Source: Cyrtodaria siliqua (taxonomy: Eukaryota; Mollusca; Bivalvia; Adapedonta; Hiatellidae). From it: a DNA stretch of 64,000 nt. The first letter of the stretch is position 1. Every line of letters starts with the position of its first letter. The stretch is from positions 180,001-244,000 of the forward strand of contig JAWPHD010001139.1 in the NCBI GenBank assembly GCA_037043455.1. The letters run 5' to 3'. Under the pieces are notes generated by a model. That model did not search any database and was not told the origin of the DNA. It saw only the letters and a list, made by a program, of their open reading frames with translations. The position numbers and the translations under genes are program-made. Below, one piece after another: positions 1 to 11,600 of this stretch.

Positions 1-19
1 TGAACATCTATGATAAAGA

Positions 20-257
20 CGAAGCGTCTCCGTGGTCGAATGGTTAACGACGTTGCATTCTAAACCTTCACCTCTCATCGCTGCGTGTTCGAATTCCACT
101 GGGAGCTCGATTTGTAATTGAGAAAGTGTCGATTCTTACGGATGGCGGGAGGTTTACAGTATGTGGATGCCTCCAACACAAAAAAAATCGACCGTCATAC
201 CAGTATATAACCTTACATGTGTTGACAATGACGTAAAACACCGTACAAACAAACAAA
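20..257 (+). mobile_element. tRNA-derived SINE with target-site duplication
   Basis: The left part resembles a tRNA gene (gtggtcgaatggttaacg as A-box region, gtgttcgaattcca as B box). It is followed by a tRNA-unrelated body (cgattcttacggatgg, aaaaaatcgaccgtcat, acatgtgttgacaatgacg) and an (AAAC)n tail. The same order of parts recurs at 27,918-28,170 and, split, at 49,861-50,560. The copy is flanked by the 12-bp direct repeat ctatgataaaga at 8-19 and 258-269, a target-site duplication that fixes both ends. It is non-autonomous and was presumably mobilised by a LINE. The short open frames across it are not genes. Confidence 0.88.
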
Positions 258-262
258 CTATG

Positions 263-550
263 ATAAAGATCGAGTTTGAGTTTACCACCTACCACAATTT
301 AGAGGTTTGTCAAATGCCTAGGCCATTGCTTGGTCAGCTGATTTTGATGATCAAAATTATGAATAGTCAATTAATTTACTCTTATAAGAAACATAAGATA
401 GGTTAGTATTTTATCACAACAATATATAATAATTATTAAGAGTAAAATATTTGGTTTACAAGTTAAATTGTACATGCGATCCGATTTATCATATAAGTAT
501 TAATTTTAAGAGCTCTGCTCGGTCTTAGGCAGTACCTAAAATTCATATTA
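263..550. other. AT-rich stretch, nothing recognised
   Basis: Between the first SINE and the TAG microsatellite I see only AT-rich sequence, with no open frame of note, repeat structure or splice-like context. Confidence 0.5.
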
Positions 551-599
551 ATAGTAGTAGTAGTAGTAGAAGCAGTAATAGTAGTAGTAGCACTAGTAA

Positions 600-646
<47 letters not shown>

Positions 647-725
647 ATAGTAGTAGTAGTAGTAGTAGCACAAGTAATAGTAGTAGTAGTAGTAGTAGTA
701 GTAGGAGGAGGAGGAGGAGGAGTAG
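551..725. repeat. (TAG)n / (AGG)n microsatellite
   Basis: An interrupted trinucleotide run of tag units, with caa/cac/aat interruptions, passes into agg units near 704-721. It produces a spurious poly-leucine frame on the minus strand and is not coding. Confidence 0.95.
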
Positions 726-1499
726 TATATCCAGGTGTTTATATTTAGTAATTTCGTCAACGTGGACAATGAACACTAATGGTAACGCAGCACCATCTTA
801 TAGAAGAGAACATTTCGTGTAGTGACTGAAACATACTTTGCATTAGTAAGGCTTTGTACAATATAAAGTAGGTAACAATGACATATAATAATGGCTATCA
901 TAGTAATAATATCTAACTGTGAAAGTACTGAGTATTTAAAATGAATTATTGAATAGTTTTTAACCGCTTATTAGCACATTGTTTATGTTCGTTTGAGACA
1001 CCCCATAGACAGGGAAAGCATACATAACAACCTTGTCCGTATCCTAATATCGAATACATTGAAATTGTTCTTTAACGTGCTCAGAGATAGACTCTGTTTC
1101 GTTAAAGTTCCCAATTGACGTAGGCGTTTGTTCATGAAACTTGGTATACATAATCAATTATGTAGAGTCTTTCAGATGCATAGTGACATTATAGCAATAG
1201 GTCAAAGGTCAAAGTCACAGTAAGTTAATAATGCATTCGGACTTAATTCGGCAAAATAGTTGATATATGTGCATGGAACTTTATGTGATTACGTTACTGC
1301 CTTGCTATGTTTTAAAATTAAATGTTATTTGCTGACAAAAATATAATCTTCAGAAATTGAATAATGTGTTATATATGTAAATCCCGTTTTTTTAAACTTT
1401 TGAATAAATTATTGCAATCGAAGTTAAGCTTTGAGTAAGCAACATTTTTGTCAATGTTTGTGATTTTTGCTGATGTTTTGAAGATTGACCAGGGCAACA
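726..1499. other. Unassigned sequence
   Basis: No long open frame, RNA gene or clear repeat. Near 1,195-1,220 is a short taggtcaaaggtcaaagtca stretch, a direct repeat of AGGTCA-like half sites. It resembles a nuclear-receptor site but could well be chance in noncoding DNA. Confidence 0.4.
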
Positions 1500-1612
1500 T
1501 TGGACCTGTTCCACTTACAGGGATATAGCCCCATTTCTAGTGGACCTGTTCCACTTACAGGGATATAGACCCATGTCTAGTGGACATTTTACAATTACAG
1601 GGATTATTGTTG
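1500..1612. repeat. 40-bp tandem repeat, about 2.5 copies
   Basis: The unit tggacctgttccacttacag followed by ggatatag(c/a)cccat(t/g)tctag occurs twice almost perfectly. A third, degenerate partial copy follows (tggacattttacaattacag). Confidence 0.85.
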
Positions 1613-2730
1613 GTCAAAATGGAAGATGGCTATCACAGCTAAATGTAGGAAAGCTTGTAGTCGATGCAAAACTTCATTTCGGAAGATGCAAACGCAGATT
1701 CATTGTATAGTCTATATGTAGGAAGCCCCCTAAAGGAAAGACAGACAGTCAATCCTTTTGTTGTCATATATCATTCGGTCTTGTGCATCGTTTAAGGAGG
1801 TCAGAGGTTCGAGTACTTTTCATATTTCATACGCTGTATAATATAACTTTGTCAATCTCGAAGATTAATATACGTATCGATTAATATATAATGTGGTTCA
1901 TGCTGACATATTCTCTAAAATATATGCACAGCTAACACCACAAAGAAAATTGTCCTTGTTATGTGTTAGATAATCAATGAGGATGCGTCCTGCATTGCAA
2001 CATTTTATGAATAAATACTCATTTAGGCAGTAACTGGGTAATATTCCTGGCGTTTCGAAGGTATCTTTACATTGAACATGATTGGTCAATAAATATGAAC
2101 ATCACCTTTATCAGTATTTATTGTTATAAATTACATCCAAATCTCCCCTAATCCCTTTACATCAGTGCTGTCGTTATTCTAAACATGTTACGTCTAATAA
2201 AATGATGAACACGGTGTTGCTGTTGACAAGTGATTTGTGCATGTGGACACACAATATTATCATATTTCCAGGTGTAAAACACACATTGCATCACAGGAAG
2301 TGTCCGCCTGGGGTAGTCGCATAATGGCGGTCAGTAAATAATCTCATTTCTTTTTGTAAAAAAGGCATTTTCACTAATTTAAAGCGCCATTTTTGGTTTA
2401 TATCACATTGTTGATGTATTTGATACATTTTTCAAGCATTGCCATGTTGAAATTGTGAGTTTTTATTTGTTTTTGCTTATATGGAAATGAGTGTATGAAT
2501 ACAAGTTTGGCATCTCAGTGTTTATGTTTCTAAAGGGAGCTTTCGTTCATGAGACAAGTTCTTTCTTTCTTAGAAGATACATGACCCCCATTTTTCTGTG
2601 GATTTTATGCCAGCATATGTGTCATATTTGTTGAGAATGTAAGTCATTCATTTTTAATTTAGGCCTAGATATGAATGACAACATTGCATTTAAATTTCTT
2701 TTTAAATTGCATGTTTAAGGAATCTTTATG
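1613..2730. other. Unassigned sequence
   Basis: AT-rich sequence with short open frames only. No exon-like segment with splice sites on either strand could be supported. Confidence 0.45.
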
Positions 2731-2905
2731 TGAGGAAGCTATCCATCTGGCTTGCTGAACGTCGCTGGTTCTTCCTAGGTGCGCGTCCGTGCACGGAAAG
2801 CCAGAATGGACATCTGGGGTCTTCCTCTACCAGTGGAAGCTGGAAAGTCGCCATATGATCTTAGCTGTTGGTGCGACTATAAACTCCAATTCAATTCAAT
2901 TTTAT
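2731..2905 (+). mobile_element. SINE-like repeat with conserved 3' domain
   Basis: This starts at tgaggaagctatccatctgg. It contains a ggttcttcctaggtgc core (compare ggttctacccagg in the tRNA-SINEs) and ends in a conserved block (ggaagctggaaagtcgccat, then ttggtgcgac, then aaactcca). The same 3' block recurs at 40,815-40,900, which marks it as a dispersed family. From memory, very similar segments are common in mollusc genomes. The shared core with the tRNA-SINE suggests a common central domain, as in the MetaSINE superfamily, but that assignment is inference. Confidence 0.75.
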
Positions 2906-4060
2906 TTTTGTTCTTGGTTTAAACACACAACAACACAATATGTATGTAACATCTTTATTTTCTCCAAATGAATAAAAAAAGTTCACACGATTTTGAGTCT
3001 ATAACTGTACAAACTACACCAAAGTATAAATGCATGAATGAAGTATAAACAAGTATAGAACAGTATATACTGAACAAAATAAGAAAATTCCGCTGATGTT
3101 GATGCTGATTGTCTAGACAGAAAAACAGGAAACAATTAATGATGTTTTAAGAATAATAAGATAGACCGCCAACAATAGTCCAAACAAAGATGTTTTTGAA
3201 AAGTTCAGTACAAAAGGGAGTTAGCCCCATTTTTCTTAAAACATGCATTTTGGCCACAAAAACAAATTAAATCTACGAAATTTACCGAAATGTGTCCGGG
3301 ACAATATACTCTATACGTTCCGGTCCTTACCAAACGAATCATAAAACAACATAACAGAGATTGTGTAGATGGCAGATTTTGATTATCAACTATCATGAAA
3401 CTATCTCCCTTTAACATTTCCATATCATTCATAAAAGATTATTGCTTGGCAAATTTGAAAATGTTTAATGGGGTATTTAGTACTCACCTAAGTGTACTTA
3501 CAAACAGCAAACATTGTTTTATTAAAACGTTGTTTAAGCTTTTATACGCCCTCAAAAACTGACCTATGTAAATACCAGCAAAAAAGTCGGATGTTTCTTT
3601 TTTTTCCAGTATATTTGTATTGTATAAGTAATACATAGAACATGTCTATGGGTGACAGTTCAAGATTTCTAACTGAAAGAAAATAAATAATCGCTAATAT
3701 TGATTACTAACTCCGAACTCAAACATAGCTAACTGTTGCGTCCTGACGTCAATAACGTATTGAGAATTTCGATGGTTGGCCTGTTTTGCCCTTTGTCTTA
3801 CTCGTGTCATCTCGATAGTAGAAAAACTACAAGCCAGTCATCTCGTGAAGGATTTTCATATACTTGAACCCAGCAGTTAAATATGTCCTATATAAAACGT
3901 GCATTAGTAATAACTGTTGCGACAGTAATCATATTTAAATGCTAGGATTGTTGAGAGCAGTGTGATACATTAATTATTCGAGCTGTTTCAACAATACGCC
4001 AAGGTAGGTAGGAAAGTTATTAAATATTTTGGAACAATTCCAGATGTTCGTACATATTTA
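2906..4060. other. Unassigned sequence
   Basis: No gene or repeat recognised. A 75-codon minus-strand frame (3,205-3,432) has no recognisable domain and no supporting splice context. Confidence 0.45.
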
Positions 4061-4470
4061 ATGTTTGATTCGGTCGACTCGAAGTTCCATGTATACATTT
4101 AGGAGTAAAGGTTGTATCGACTGAGAAGGAATTCAAGAATGCCTAGTAAATAATATAATTATAATTCATTCCAATAAGTTAAAATAAGTAGTAAACACGA
4201 ACAACGATTCCACCATTATTTACACTATATTTACTTTCACAGTTATGACTCAAACATTCAACATATATAATGTTTGATTCGGTCAACTCGAAGTTCCATG
4301 TATACATTTAGGAGTAAAGGTTGTATCGGCTTAGAAGGAATTCAAGAATGCCTAGTAAATAATATAATTATAATTATTCATTCCAATAAGTTAACACGAA
4401 CAACGATTCCACAATTATTTACACTATATTTACTTTCACAGTTATCAGTCAAACATCCAACATATATATA
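4061..4470. repeat. Tandem duplication, 209-bp period, two copies
   Basis: The segment starting tgtttgattcggtc at 4,062 recurs at 4,271 with few changes. Both copies share ggttgtatcg, aatgcctagtaaataat, acgaacaacgattccac and ttactttcacagttat. The second copy lacks about a dozen bases around the aaataagtagtaaa segment. The high similarity suggests a recent duplication. Confidence 0.92.
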
Positions 4471-4626
4471 ATTACATCGCGGATCTTGCTTGAATCCAAC
4501 ACAGGTTTTGGTAATGATGAACCTTTTGTGCCTCTGATTATATAATAGCATTTGCTGATTTTCAAGCCGTCTTCAATACAACATAATTCTCTATAATTTA
4601 CAAACAGTGCTTTTGTTTAACTCACC

Positions 4627-4672
4627 AAACGTGTTAAAAAGCTTACTCAGTAGTAAGCTTTCTAACACGTTT
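4627..4672. repeat. 21-bp hairpin palindrome
   Basis: The arms aaacgtgttaaaaagcttact and agtaagctttctaacacgttt pair with a single mismatch across a 4-base loop. It could be a terminator-like or foldback-element remnant, but nothing around it supports a function. Confidence 0.85.
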
Positions 4673-4736
4673 AATGAATATTACTTCCTATAAGGAATTT
4701 GGTGGATATTATATGCGATATAGACACCTCAGACAT

Positions 4737-4917
4737 ACACACTTCCACCCCCACCCCCTCCCATCCCGCGAAACACACGCACAAACCCTACCCCCACTCA
4801 CACCCCCACCCATCCACCCCAACACACACCTCCCCCCACACATTTCCCCGCACAGGAACGCGCGCACATACACGCACACTCACCCACCCTCACCCCCACT
4901 CACAAACAAACCACCAC
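4737..4917. repeat. C/CA-rich low-complexity tract
   Basis: A pyrimidine-rich strand of ccaccccc and cacacac runs with very few T. The open frames in it are composition artefacts. Confidence 0.9.
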
Positions 4918-5439
4918 TAGTTACATAAAATGCATCATTGTACCTTTATTGGAGAGTCTATACCACATACCCTCCTGTGTTTCCAGTCCTCTATTTAGAG
5001 ATATGATAATCTTATCATGCATGTATCATTGTATTGGTACATACAATAGTATACCGGTTCGAATTTTAAAATAACTCCATTTGCCTTTATTTAGAGATAT
5101 TATCTATTCATTCGTTTTAAGACCTATGTTATTGGGCCAGATTCGGTACAATCATTATATATACATTACATTATAACGAGTTTTGAGTTTAAAGGGCTCA
5201 ATACAGTTAATTTGAAACAAATTATATCATATAACCGTAAACGAGATAGTTAATAACAATTAACTCTTAGCTCATTTTTTTAGAATCTTATAATGAATAA
5301 AAAATAAAATGAAACATTCCGCATTGGCACAATATGAGCTAAATGTTTTAAACACCGTCCATCATATTCCAAATCTCTTATTTTATCATAAGCGATATGA
5401 CACGAATGTATAAGATAGACGTATTGACATGATAATAAC
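4918..5439. other. AT-rich stretch, nothing recognised
   Basis: No open frame or repeat that I can support. Confidence 0.45.
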
Positions 5440-6912
5440 TAGATTTTGATCAGAGCCTGATCAAACGGGCTTTCCACATTGGATGACGTAATGACTTCAA
5501 AACTTAGCGTTCACTTTTACAGACTAAGATATATGAAATGTTGAAACTAGAACACGCTTTGACACATATTGCTATGAAAAGTGTATGGTGCAATATTAAG
5601 ATATTTTACATTTCCCCTATATAACTCTATGTAAAACTTCTAATGCAACTGGGGGCCATCTTGGACGACGTTCAGTGCACTATTCAAGACTGAGCTCTAC
5701 CACTGTGGACAATGTTGACACACTGTGACAAAGATTACAGTGAAAAGTGCCACGGAAAAGAAGAAGAAGAATAAGAACAGGACATGATCAAACGGGCTTT
5801 CCAGTTTGGATGAGTCATGACGTCACGATGATCAGTTCTCACTAAAATGATGGCCATTATAATATTATCAATGCTTTTATCAATAACATTGAAAGAAAAA
5901 CAGTGAGAAGGGAAAATGAATAACTGTGATACAATAATTTTCTTGTATGATGTCATGACTCCAAATGATGTTAATGCATATCTAGTTCATGAGCACTACA
6001 ACACGTGCATATATAATTTTGAATTCAATCATAAATGCGGCAGAAGATATAGCAAAAAATATTAAAATATATTTCATTTGACGTCACTTGGAGCCGTAAT
6101 GGATGACGTCATGATATCACGATGGTCATTTCTCATTGAAACTATGGCCTTCATGATTTTATCAACAAAAGTGCAAGAAAAACGGTCAGAAAGGAAAAAT
6201 AAATAATTTTCATTGACGTCGCCGGCGGCCATCTTTGTCATGACGTCATGACGTTATTTTGTGTTCTTGCACAACTCGATCCTGAACTTTAGAATCTATG
6301 AAAGTTCATTCAAATCTGATCATAAATATATGAGATCTAGCGATAACATTGTATCATGACGTCACTGGCGACCATCTTGTATGACGTCATGACTCCGAAT
6401 GATATTAATGCACATCTAGGTCATGAGCACTGCTAAACGTGATTTATAACTTTAAATTCAATCATAAATATAGGACAAATAACGATTACAATATATTTCA
6501 TTTGAAGTCGGCTTAGAGACATAATGGATGACGTCACGATGGTCATATCTCAATTGACGATGACTTTTATGATCGTATCAATAAAATTTCAACAAAAACG
6601 GTCAGTAGCAAAAAATAGTAATTTTCATTAAATTGTGACGTCATTGGCGGCATCTTTTTGATGACATCATGCCGCCATTTTATGTTTTAGCACAACTAAA
6701 ACCTGAACTTTATAAACTATGAAAGTTTGATTCAAATCCGATCATAAATGCATGAGATACAATGATAACAAGATGTTCATGTAAACGCCTGCGACGGCCA
6801 TCTTGGATGACGTTATGACACCAAAAGTTGCAGTGCACTATTCCGGACTAAGCTTTACAACTGTGTAAACTTTTGAGGCGCTGTGACAAAGATTTCTATG
6901 AAAAGTGGATGT
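5440..6912. repeat. Degenerate long-unit repeat block rich in TGACGTCA
   Basis: Diverged units of about 270-300 bp repeat the phrases ggcggccatctt, gatgacgtcatgac, tgcactattc and cacaactnnancctgaactt. The block begins (5,648-5,750) and ends (6,795-6,905) with matching segments: ccatcttggatgacg ... cagtgcactattc ... ctgtgacaaagat ... gaaaagtg. CRE-type cores (TGACGTCA or one-base variants) occur about ten times. Whether they bind ATF/CREB proteins cannot be told from sequence. Confidence 0.7.
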
Positions 6913-6915
6913 CAG

Positions 6916-6970
6916 AAGAAGAAGAAGAAGAAGAAGAAGAAGAAGAAGAAGAAGAAGAAGAAGAAGAAGA
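6916..6970. repeat. (GAA)n microsatellite
   Basis: A pure gaa run of about 18 units. It yields spurious poly-Glu and poly-Ser frames on opposite strands. Confidence 0.95.
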
Positions 6971-7387
6971 CAGAAGATATATTAACAGAACAAACACAAG
7001 AGGTCTTTCCACTGAAAGGTGGAAAGTAATAATAATAATCTTACAAAATAACGATCGTGACTGCAGTAAAGGATGTGCCAATAAACATAGCGAGGCGTAT
7101 GCCGCTTTGCTATTTTTTAGAACTACAGTTATTATGTTAAATCAACAACGACACTTTTAAAACCTACTAGTTGTGTCAATTGTCTCCTCGATGTGGTTTT
7201 AGAATAACGAACCATTTCAAAGACTATGCAAGTAGCATAATGTTTTATATTTGAAAATGTCCGATATAAGAAAAGAAATCAGATCCATCTTAAATAATAA
7301 TTTACTTACGCAATAAATTCATACCATTTCGGTAGATTGCATGGCCTGTTATTAACCTTAAATGACTGTGTCATGTCGTTTGGTTTA

Positions 7388-8292
7388 TTAACCAAACATT
7401 ATAGGTCCGCCAGCAGTTGTTATTAACCAAACATTATAGGTACGCCAGCAGATGTTATTAACCAAACAGTATAGGTACGCCAGCAGTTGTTATTAACTAA
7501 ACATTATAGGTACGCCGGCAGCTGTTATTAACCAAACATAATATGTATGCCGGCAGTTGTTATTAACTAAACATTATAGGTACGCCAGCAGTTGTTATTA
7601 ACCAAACATTATAGTCAGGCCAGCAGTTGTTATTAACCAAACATTATAGGTTCGCCAGCAGTTGTTATTAACTAAACATTATAGTTACGCCAGCAGTTGT
7701 TATTAACAAAACATTATAGGTACGCCAGCAGTTGTTATTAACTAAACATTATAGGTAGCCAGCAGTTGTTATTAACTAAACATTATAGGTACGCCAGCAG
7801 TTGTTATTAACCAAACATTATAGGTACGCCAGCAGTTGTTATTAACTAAACATTATAGGTACGCCGGCAGTTTTTATTAACCAAACATTATAGGTTCGCC
7901 AGCAGTTGTTATTAACCAAACATTATAGGTACGCCAGCAGTTGTTATTAACCAAACATTAACGGTACGCCGGCAGTTGTTATTAACCAAACATTATAGGT
8001 ACTCCAGCAGTTGTTATTACCTAAACATTATAGGTACGCCAGCAGTTGTTATTAACCAAACATTATAGGTACGCCAGCAATTGTTATCAACCAAACATTA
8101 TAGGTACACCAGCAGTTGTTATTAACCAAACATTATAGGTACGCCAGCAGTTGTTATTAACTAAACATTATAGGTACGCCAGAAGTTGTTATTAACTAAA
8201 CATTATAGGTACGCCAGCAGTTGTTAGTAACCAAACATTATAAGTACGCCAGCAGTTGTTATTAACCAAACATTATAGTACGCCAACAGTTG
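7388..8292. repeat. 35-bp satellite, about 26 copies
   Basis: The unit is ttattaaccaaacattatag plus gtacgccagcagttg. Copies differ by single bases (aac(c/t)aaac, tac(g/t)cc, cca/ccg). The array ends only about 90 bp beyond the stop codon of the minus-strand FReD gene, so it lies in its 3' UTR or immediate 3' flank. Confidence 0.97.
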
Positions 8293-8379
8293 CAGTAGAC
8301 CATTTATGATATAAAAAAAAGATCAGCATCTTCTCAACAACTAAATGATTTACATAATACTTATTGTACATGTCTAAAG

Positions 8380-8627
8380 CTAATTTCTTCTGAACATCAT
8401 TTTCGTAGCTTTCAAGGAATAGTAGTTATTGTAGTACCAGTACGTCACACCACCTTCTTTTTTCCACGTGCCGGGTTTTATGTATTTCCCATTGAGATTT
8501 ACTAGGGCGCACCAGTGATACCACCAGCCTCCGTGACCTCTCTTAGCACAGTTGTGAGAGTTTTCGTGGTCATGCGTGAAGAATTGACGTCCACTGTGGT
8601 GCGATAGACCAGCCCTGTACTTATCAC
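8380..8627 (-). CDS. Exon 8: C-terminal part of fibrinogen-related domain and stop
   Basis: The last coding exon (acceptor ctacattctag) has 248 nt including TAG. It encodes GDKYRAGLSHHSGRQF, the NCAKRGHGGWWYHWC segment with the domain's last disulfide (C386/C399), and the C-terminal YWYYNNYYSLKATKMMFRR. The loop THDHENSHNCA is three residues shorter than the usual D-x-D-N-D calcium loop and keeps D379, E381 and N382, so calcium binding may be altered. No AATAAA is seen before the satellite; an AATAAG lies about 20 bp past the stop. Confidence 0.95.
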
Positions 8628-11600
8628 CTAGAATGTAGACATATACCACATTGTATATTTAAAACAATATAACATATATTATACATTTGTCGTTAGATGG
8701 TAATTGTCGGAATGAGTTAATAGTTGCTTATAATGATACATTTATACATTAAGGAAAGTAATAACATGTTATGAAATGGGTTTTGTAGATTAATACAAAT
8801 GTTACACTATGCACGTACGCGTATGTTAATCATTATTATCTTGGATTCTAAATTACATATTCCGTCCGTGGGTTACAATTAATGGGATGACTAAATTTAA
8901 AATGAAAGGAAAATAACTAATTATTTTCTGATTTAGATTTACTCTTTCAGTTGTATGATAGTAAAATGTCTGAAATGATTGTCCTATCACTGTATTTTTT
9001 TATAATTTTATGTTTTTTTTGCACCAATATTTACATAATTGTATTGTATTCCTAGAAGTGCCAACATTTAACAAGTTAACATCTTGGGCGATTACATTTT
9101 GTCTTTTGTATTTAAAAGTTGTTATAACTGCAAATATTCATATCTCAGTTGATTGTGACGGTATGAATTTGTCTTCTAAAGCATACACTTCATTCGGTCA
9201 GTAAAGAATCTTTTTTTCTGAGAGGTATTACACTAAGTGATACATTTTGCATGGAGAATACATTTAATTATTTCACTGCTGCACAAATGTATGCTTACAC
9301 GATATATCTTCAAGCTTGGAAACTTTTGAAATAATCTAAAATGCATGAGCTGAAACAGAAAAAAATACTGTACTACAGATGATTCTATACACCAGAATGA
9401 ACTGTATTTTACTTGTAATTTGTTACTGACCTATAGTGCCTGCTGAACGTCCTATACGTAAGATGTAATTGACCCCTGATAGATAGAAGTTTTGGTACGT
9501 TTGGTACGCAGTAGACCCGTCTGCCGCCTCTACATCTATTCGTAGCTCCGTTTTGCCTTGTGTTGTCATGTGTTGTATACACCGTAGACCTGCACGTGAA
9601 GCAAACATATCTAGAAATAATACACGTTTATTTTGTTTATTTTGTTTTGTAAATATGCGCTTGCTGTATGTTACAAGAAATATAAAAATATCGGACAGGA
9701 AAAGTAGCATTCAAGGAGGACAGTCAACCACAAAACACAGAAACAAAAACGCAAACAGACAAACAAGAAGGCAAAAGAAATAATAAATGCAAACGACATC
9801 ACAAACACAAAAAGGGTTGACAATAGGGCTACCGCCTTGGAACGGTCAGTGGCAAAGTAGGCCACTGGGGGGTTAAACCGGTTCTAGGGTGCACCAAATC
9901 TCACACTTACCCTACTGTCATCCCATTAAAACAGGACAGTGTAAATAAAGAAATCCCCGCCATGATCTAATCTCTAACCAACAAGGCAGCATCAATAGGC
10001 AATATAAGTAAAACACAAATATGCTCGTGTAAATATAATACAAAAAAACAATAGCCTAGAAAGCCACAATGAAGGTACTCAATGACTTTGCAGAAGCCAG
10101 AGCAGTAAGAGAATAAACCATTAAGGGCACGACAAGAAAGATCATGGACAAACATCAAACGCCACCGTCCCAATGGGCTTTAGGTAGGCGTCATCATAGG
10201 GTCCACAGCCTGTCCGGTCATCGTACAATTAAAGAGGAAAGCATAGTGGCGAACTGTAAAAGGGTCCACCACCAAGCATGCAGTACGTTGCAAAATGATA
10301 GGGTCATAACCTCTTTTGATAAACTTTTTAACAAGTCTAACAAAGATAGTATGAAAGTGATCATGACCTAGAATCTTACGAAGTTTATAAATCGGCGTTT
10401 TGTCTCTAATATTTACATATATGCGTATTGTCTCTTATATTTACATATATGTGTATTGTCTCTGATGATATCACGCCAGCGTATTGTCTCTAATAATACA
10501 ACATCGGCGTATTGTCCCTAATGATACCATCTATGCGTGTTGTCTCTAATAATACCACAACCACGTATTATCCCTAATAATAGCATCTATGCGTGTTATC
10601 TCTAATAATACCATACGCGTGTTGTCTCTAATAATACAATATATTCTTGTTGCCTCTAATAATCCCACATAAAGGTATTCTCCCTAATAATACAATGTAT
10701 ACAATATATACGCGTTGTCGCACATTCTCTCTTATGATACATATGCATATACATACGTGTTGTCTCTAATAATTCAATATCTGCGTGTTGTCTCCAATAA
10801 TAACAAAATATGCCTGCTGTCCGAATAATACCATATCCGTGTATATTATCTAATACCATACATGAGTGTTGTCCCAATAATACCATATCCGTGTATACTC
10901 TGTCATAATAACATATATGCGTGTTGTCCCAATAATACCATATCCGCTTATTTTCTCTAATAATACTATATATGTACGTTGTCTCTAATAATAACATATA
11001 TGCGTGTATTTCCGATAATGCCGTATCCGCTTATTCTCTCTAATAATACCATACATGCGTGTTGTCTCTAATAATACCATATATGCATGTTGTTCCTAAT
11101 AAAACCATATCCGCGTGTTGTCCCAATAATACCATATCCGCATATTCTCTCTAAAAATAACATATGTACGTGCTGTCTCTAATAATACAATATCTGCGTG
11201 TCGTATCTAATAATACCGTATAAGGTATACGTGTTGTCTCTAATAATGCCATATATACGTGTTGTCCCTAATAATACCATATCTGCGTATTCTCTGTAAT
11301 AATAACATAATATATGCGTGTTGTCTCTAATCAGATTATATCAGCTGAAGATTATAGATACTTTAGACTATAACAAGACCATAGACGGTCGCTGTTTCTA
11401 ATAAGACAAACGGTTTTTTTTGTCTCTATTTATATAATCAAATTATAATGTGTATCTAAATAAGTCAATACACGCCTTCTATACTCTAATACGCTCATAT
11501 TCTCTTTCCCTTCTAATTAGATCATAGATAATTGTTGTCTCTAATGACGCTTTTTGTCTTTTATCATACAATATTCGCTTGTTATCTCTAATAAGAAAAT

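Noticed and set aside
543..776. Poly-leucine open frame on the minus strand
   Set aside because: It is the (TAG)n microsatellite read in one frame.
6873..7160. Poly-glutamate (plus) and poly-serine (minus) frames
   Set aside because: Both are readings of the (GAA)n microsatellite.
7388..8292. CRISPR array
   Set aside because: The 35-bp units repeat head to tail with no unique spacers, and the DNA is eukaryotic.
9671..10173. Hydrophobic, secreted-looking small proteins (also 24,011-24,226)
   Set aside because: They lie in the noncoding tail of the Penelope-like family. The frames are not conserved among copies.
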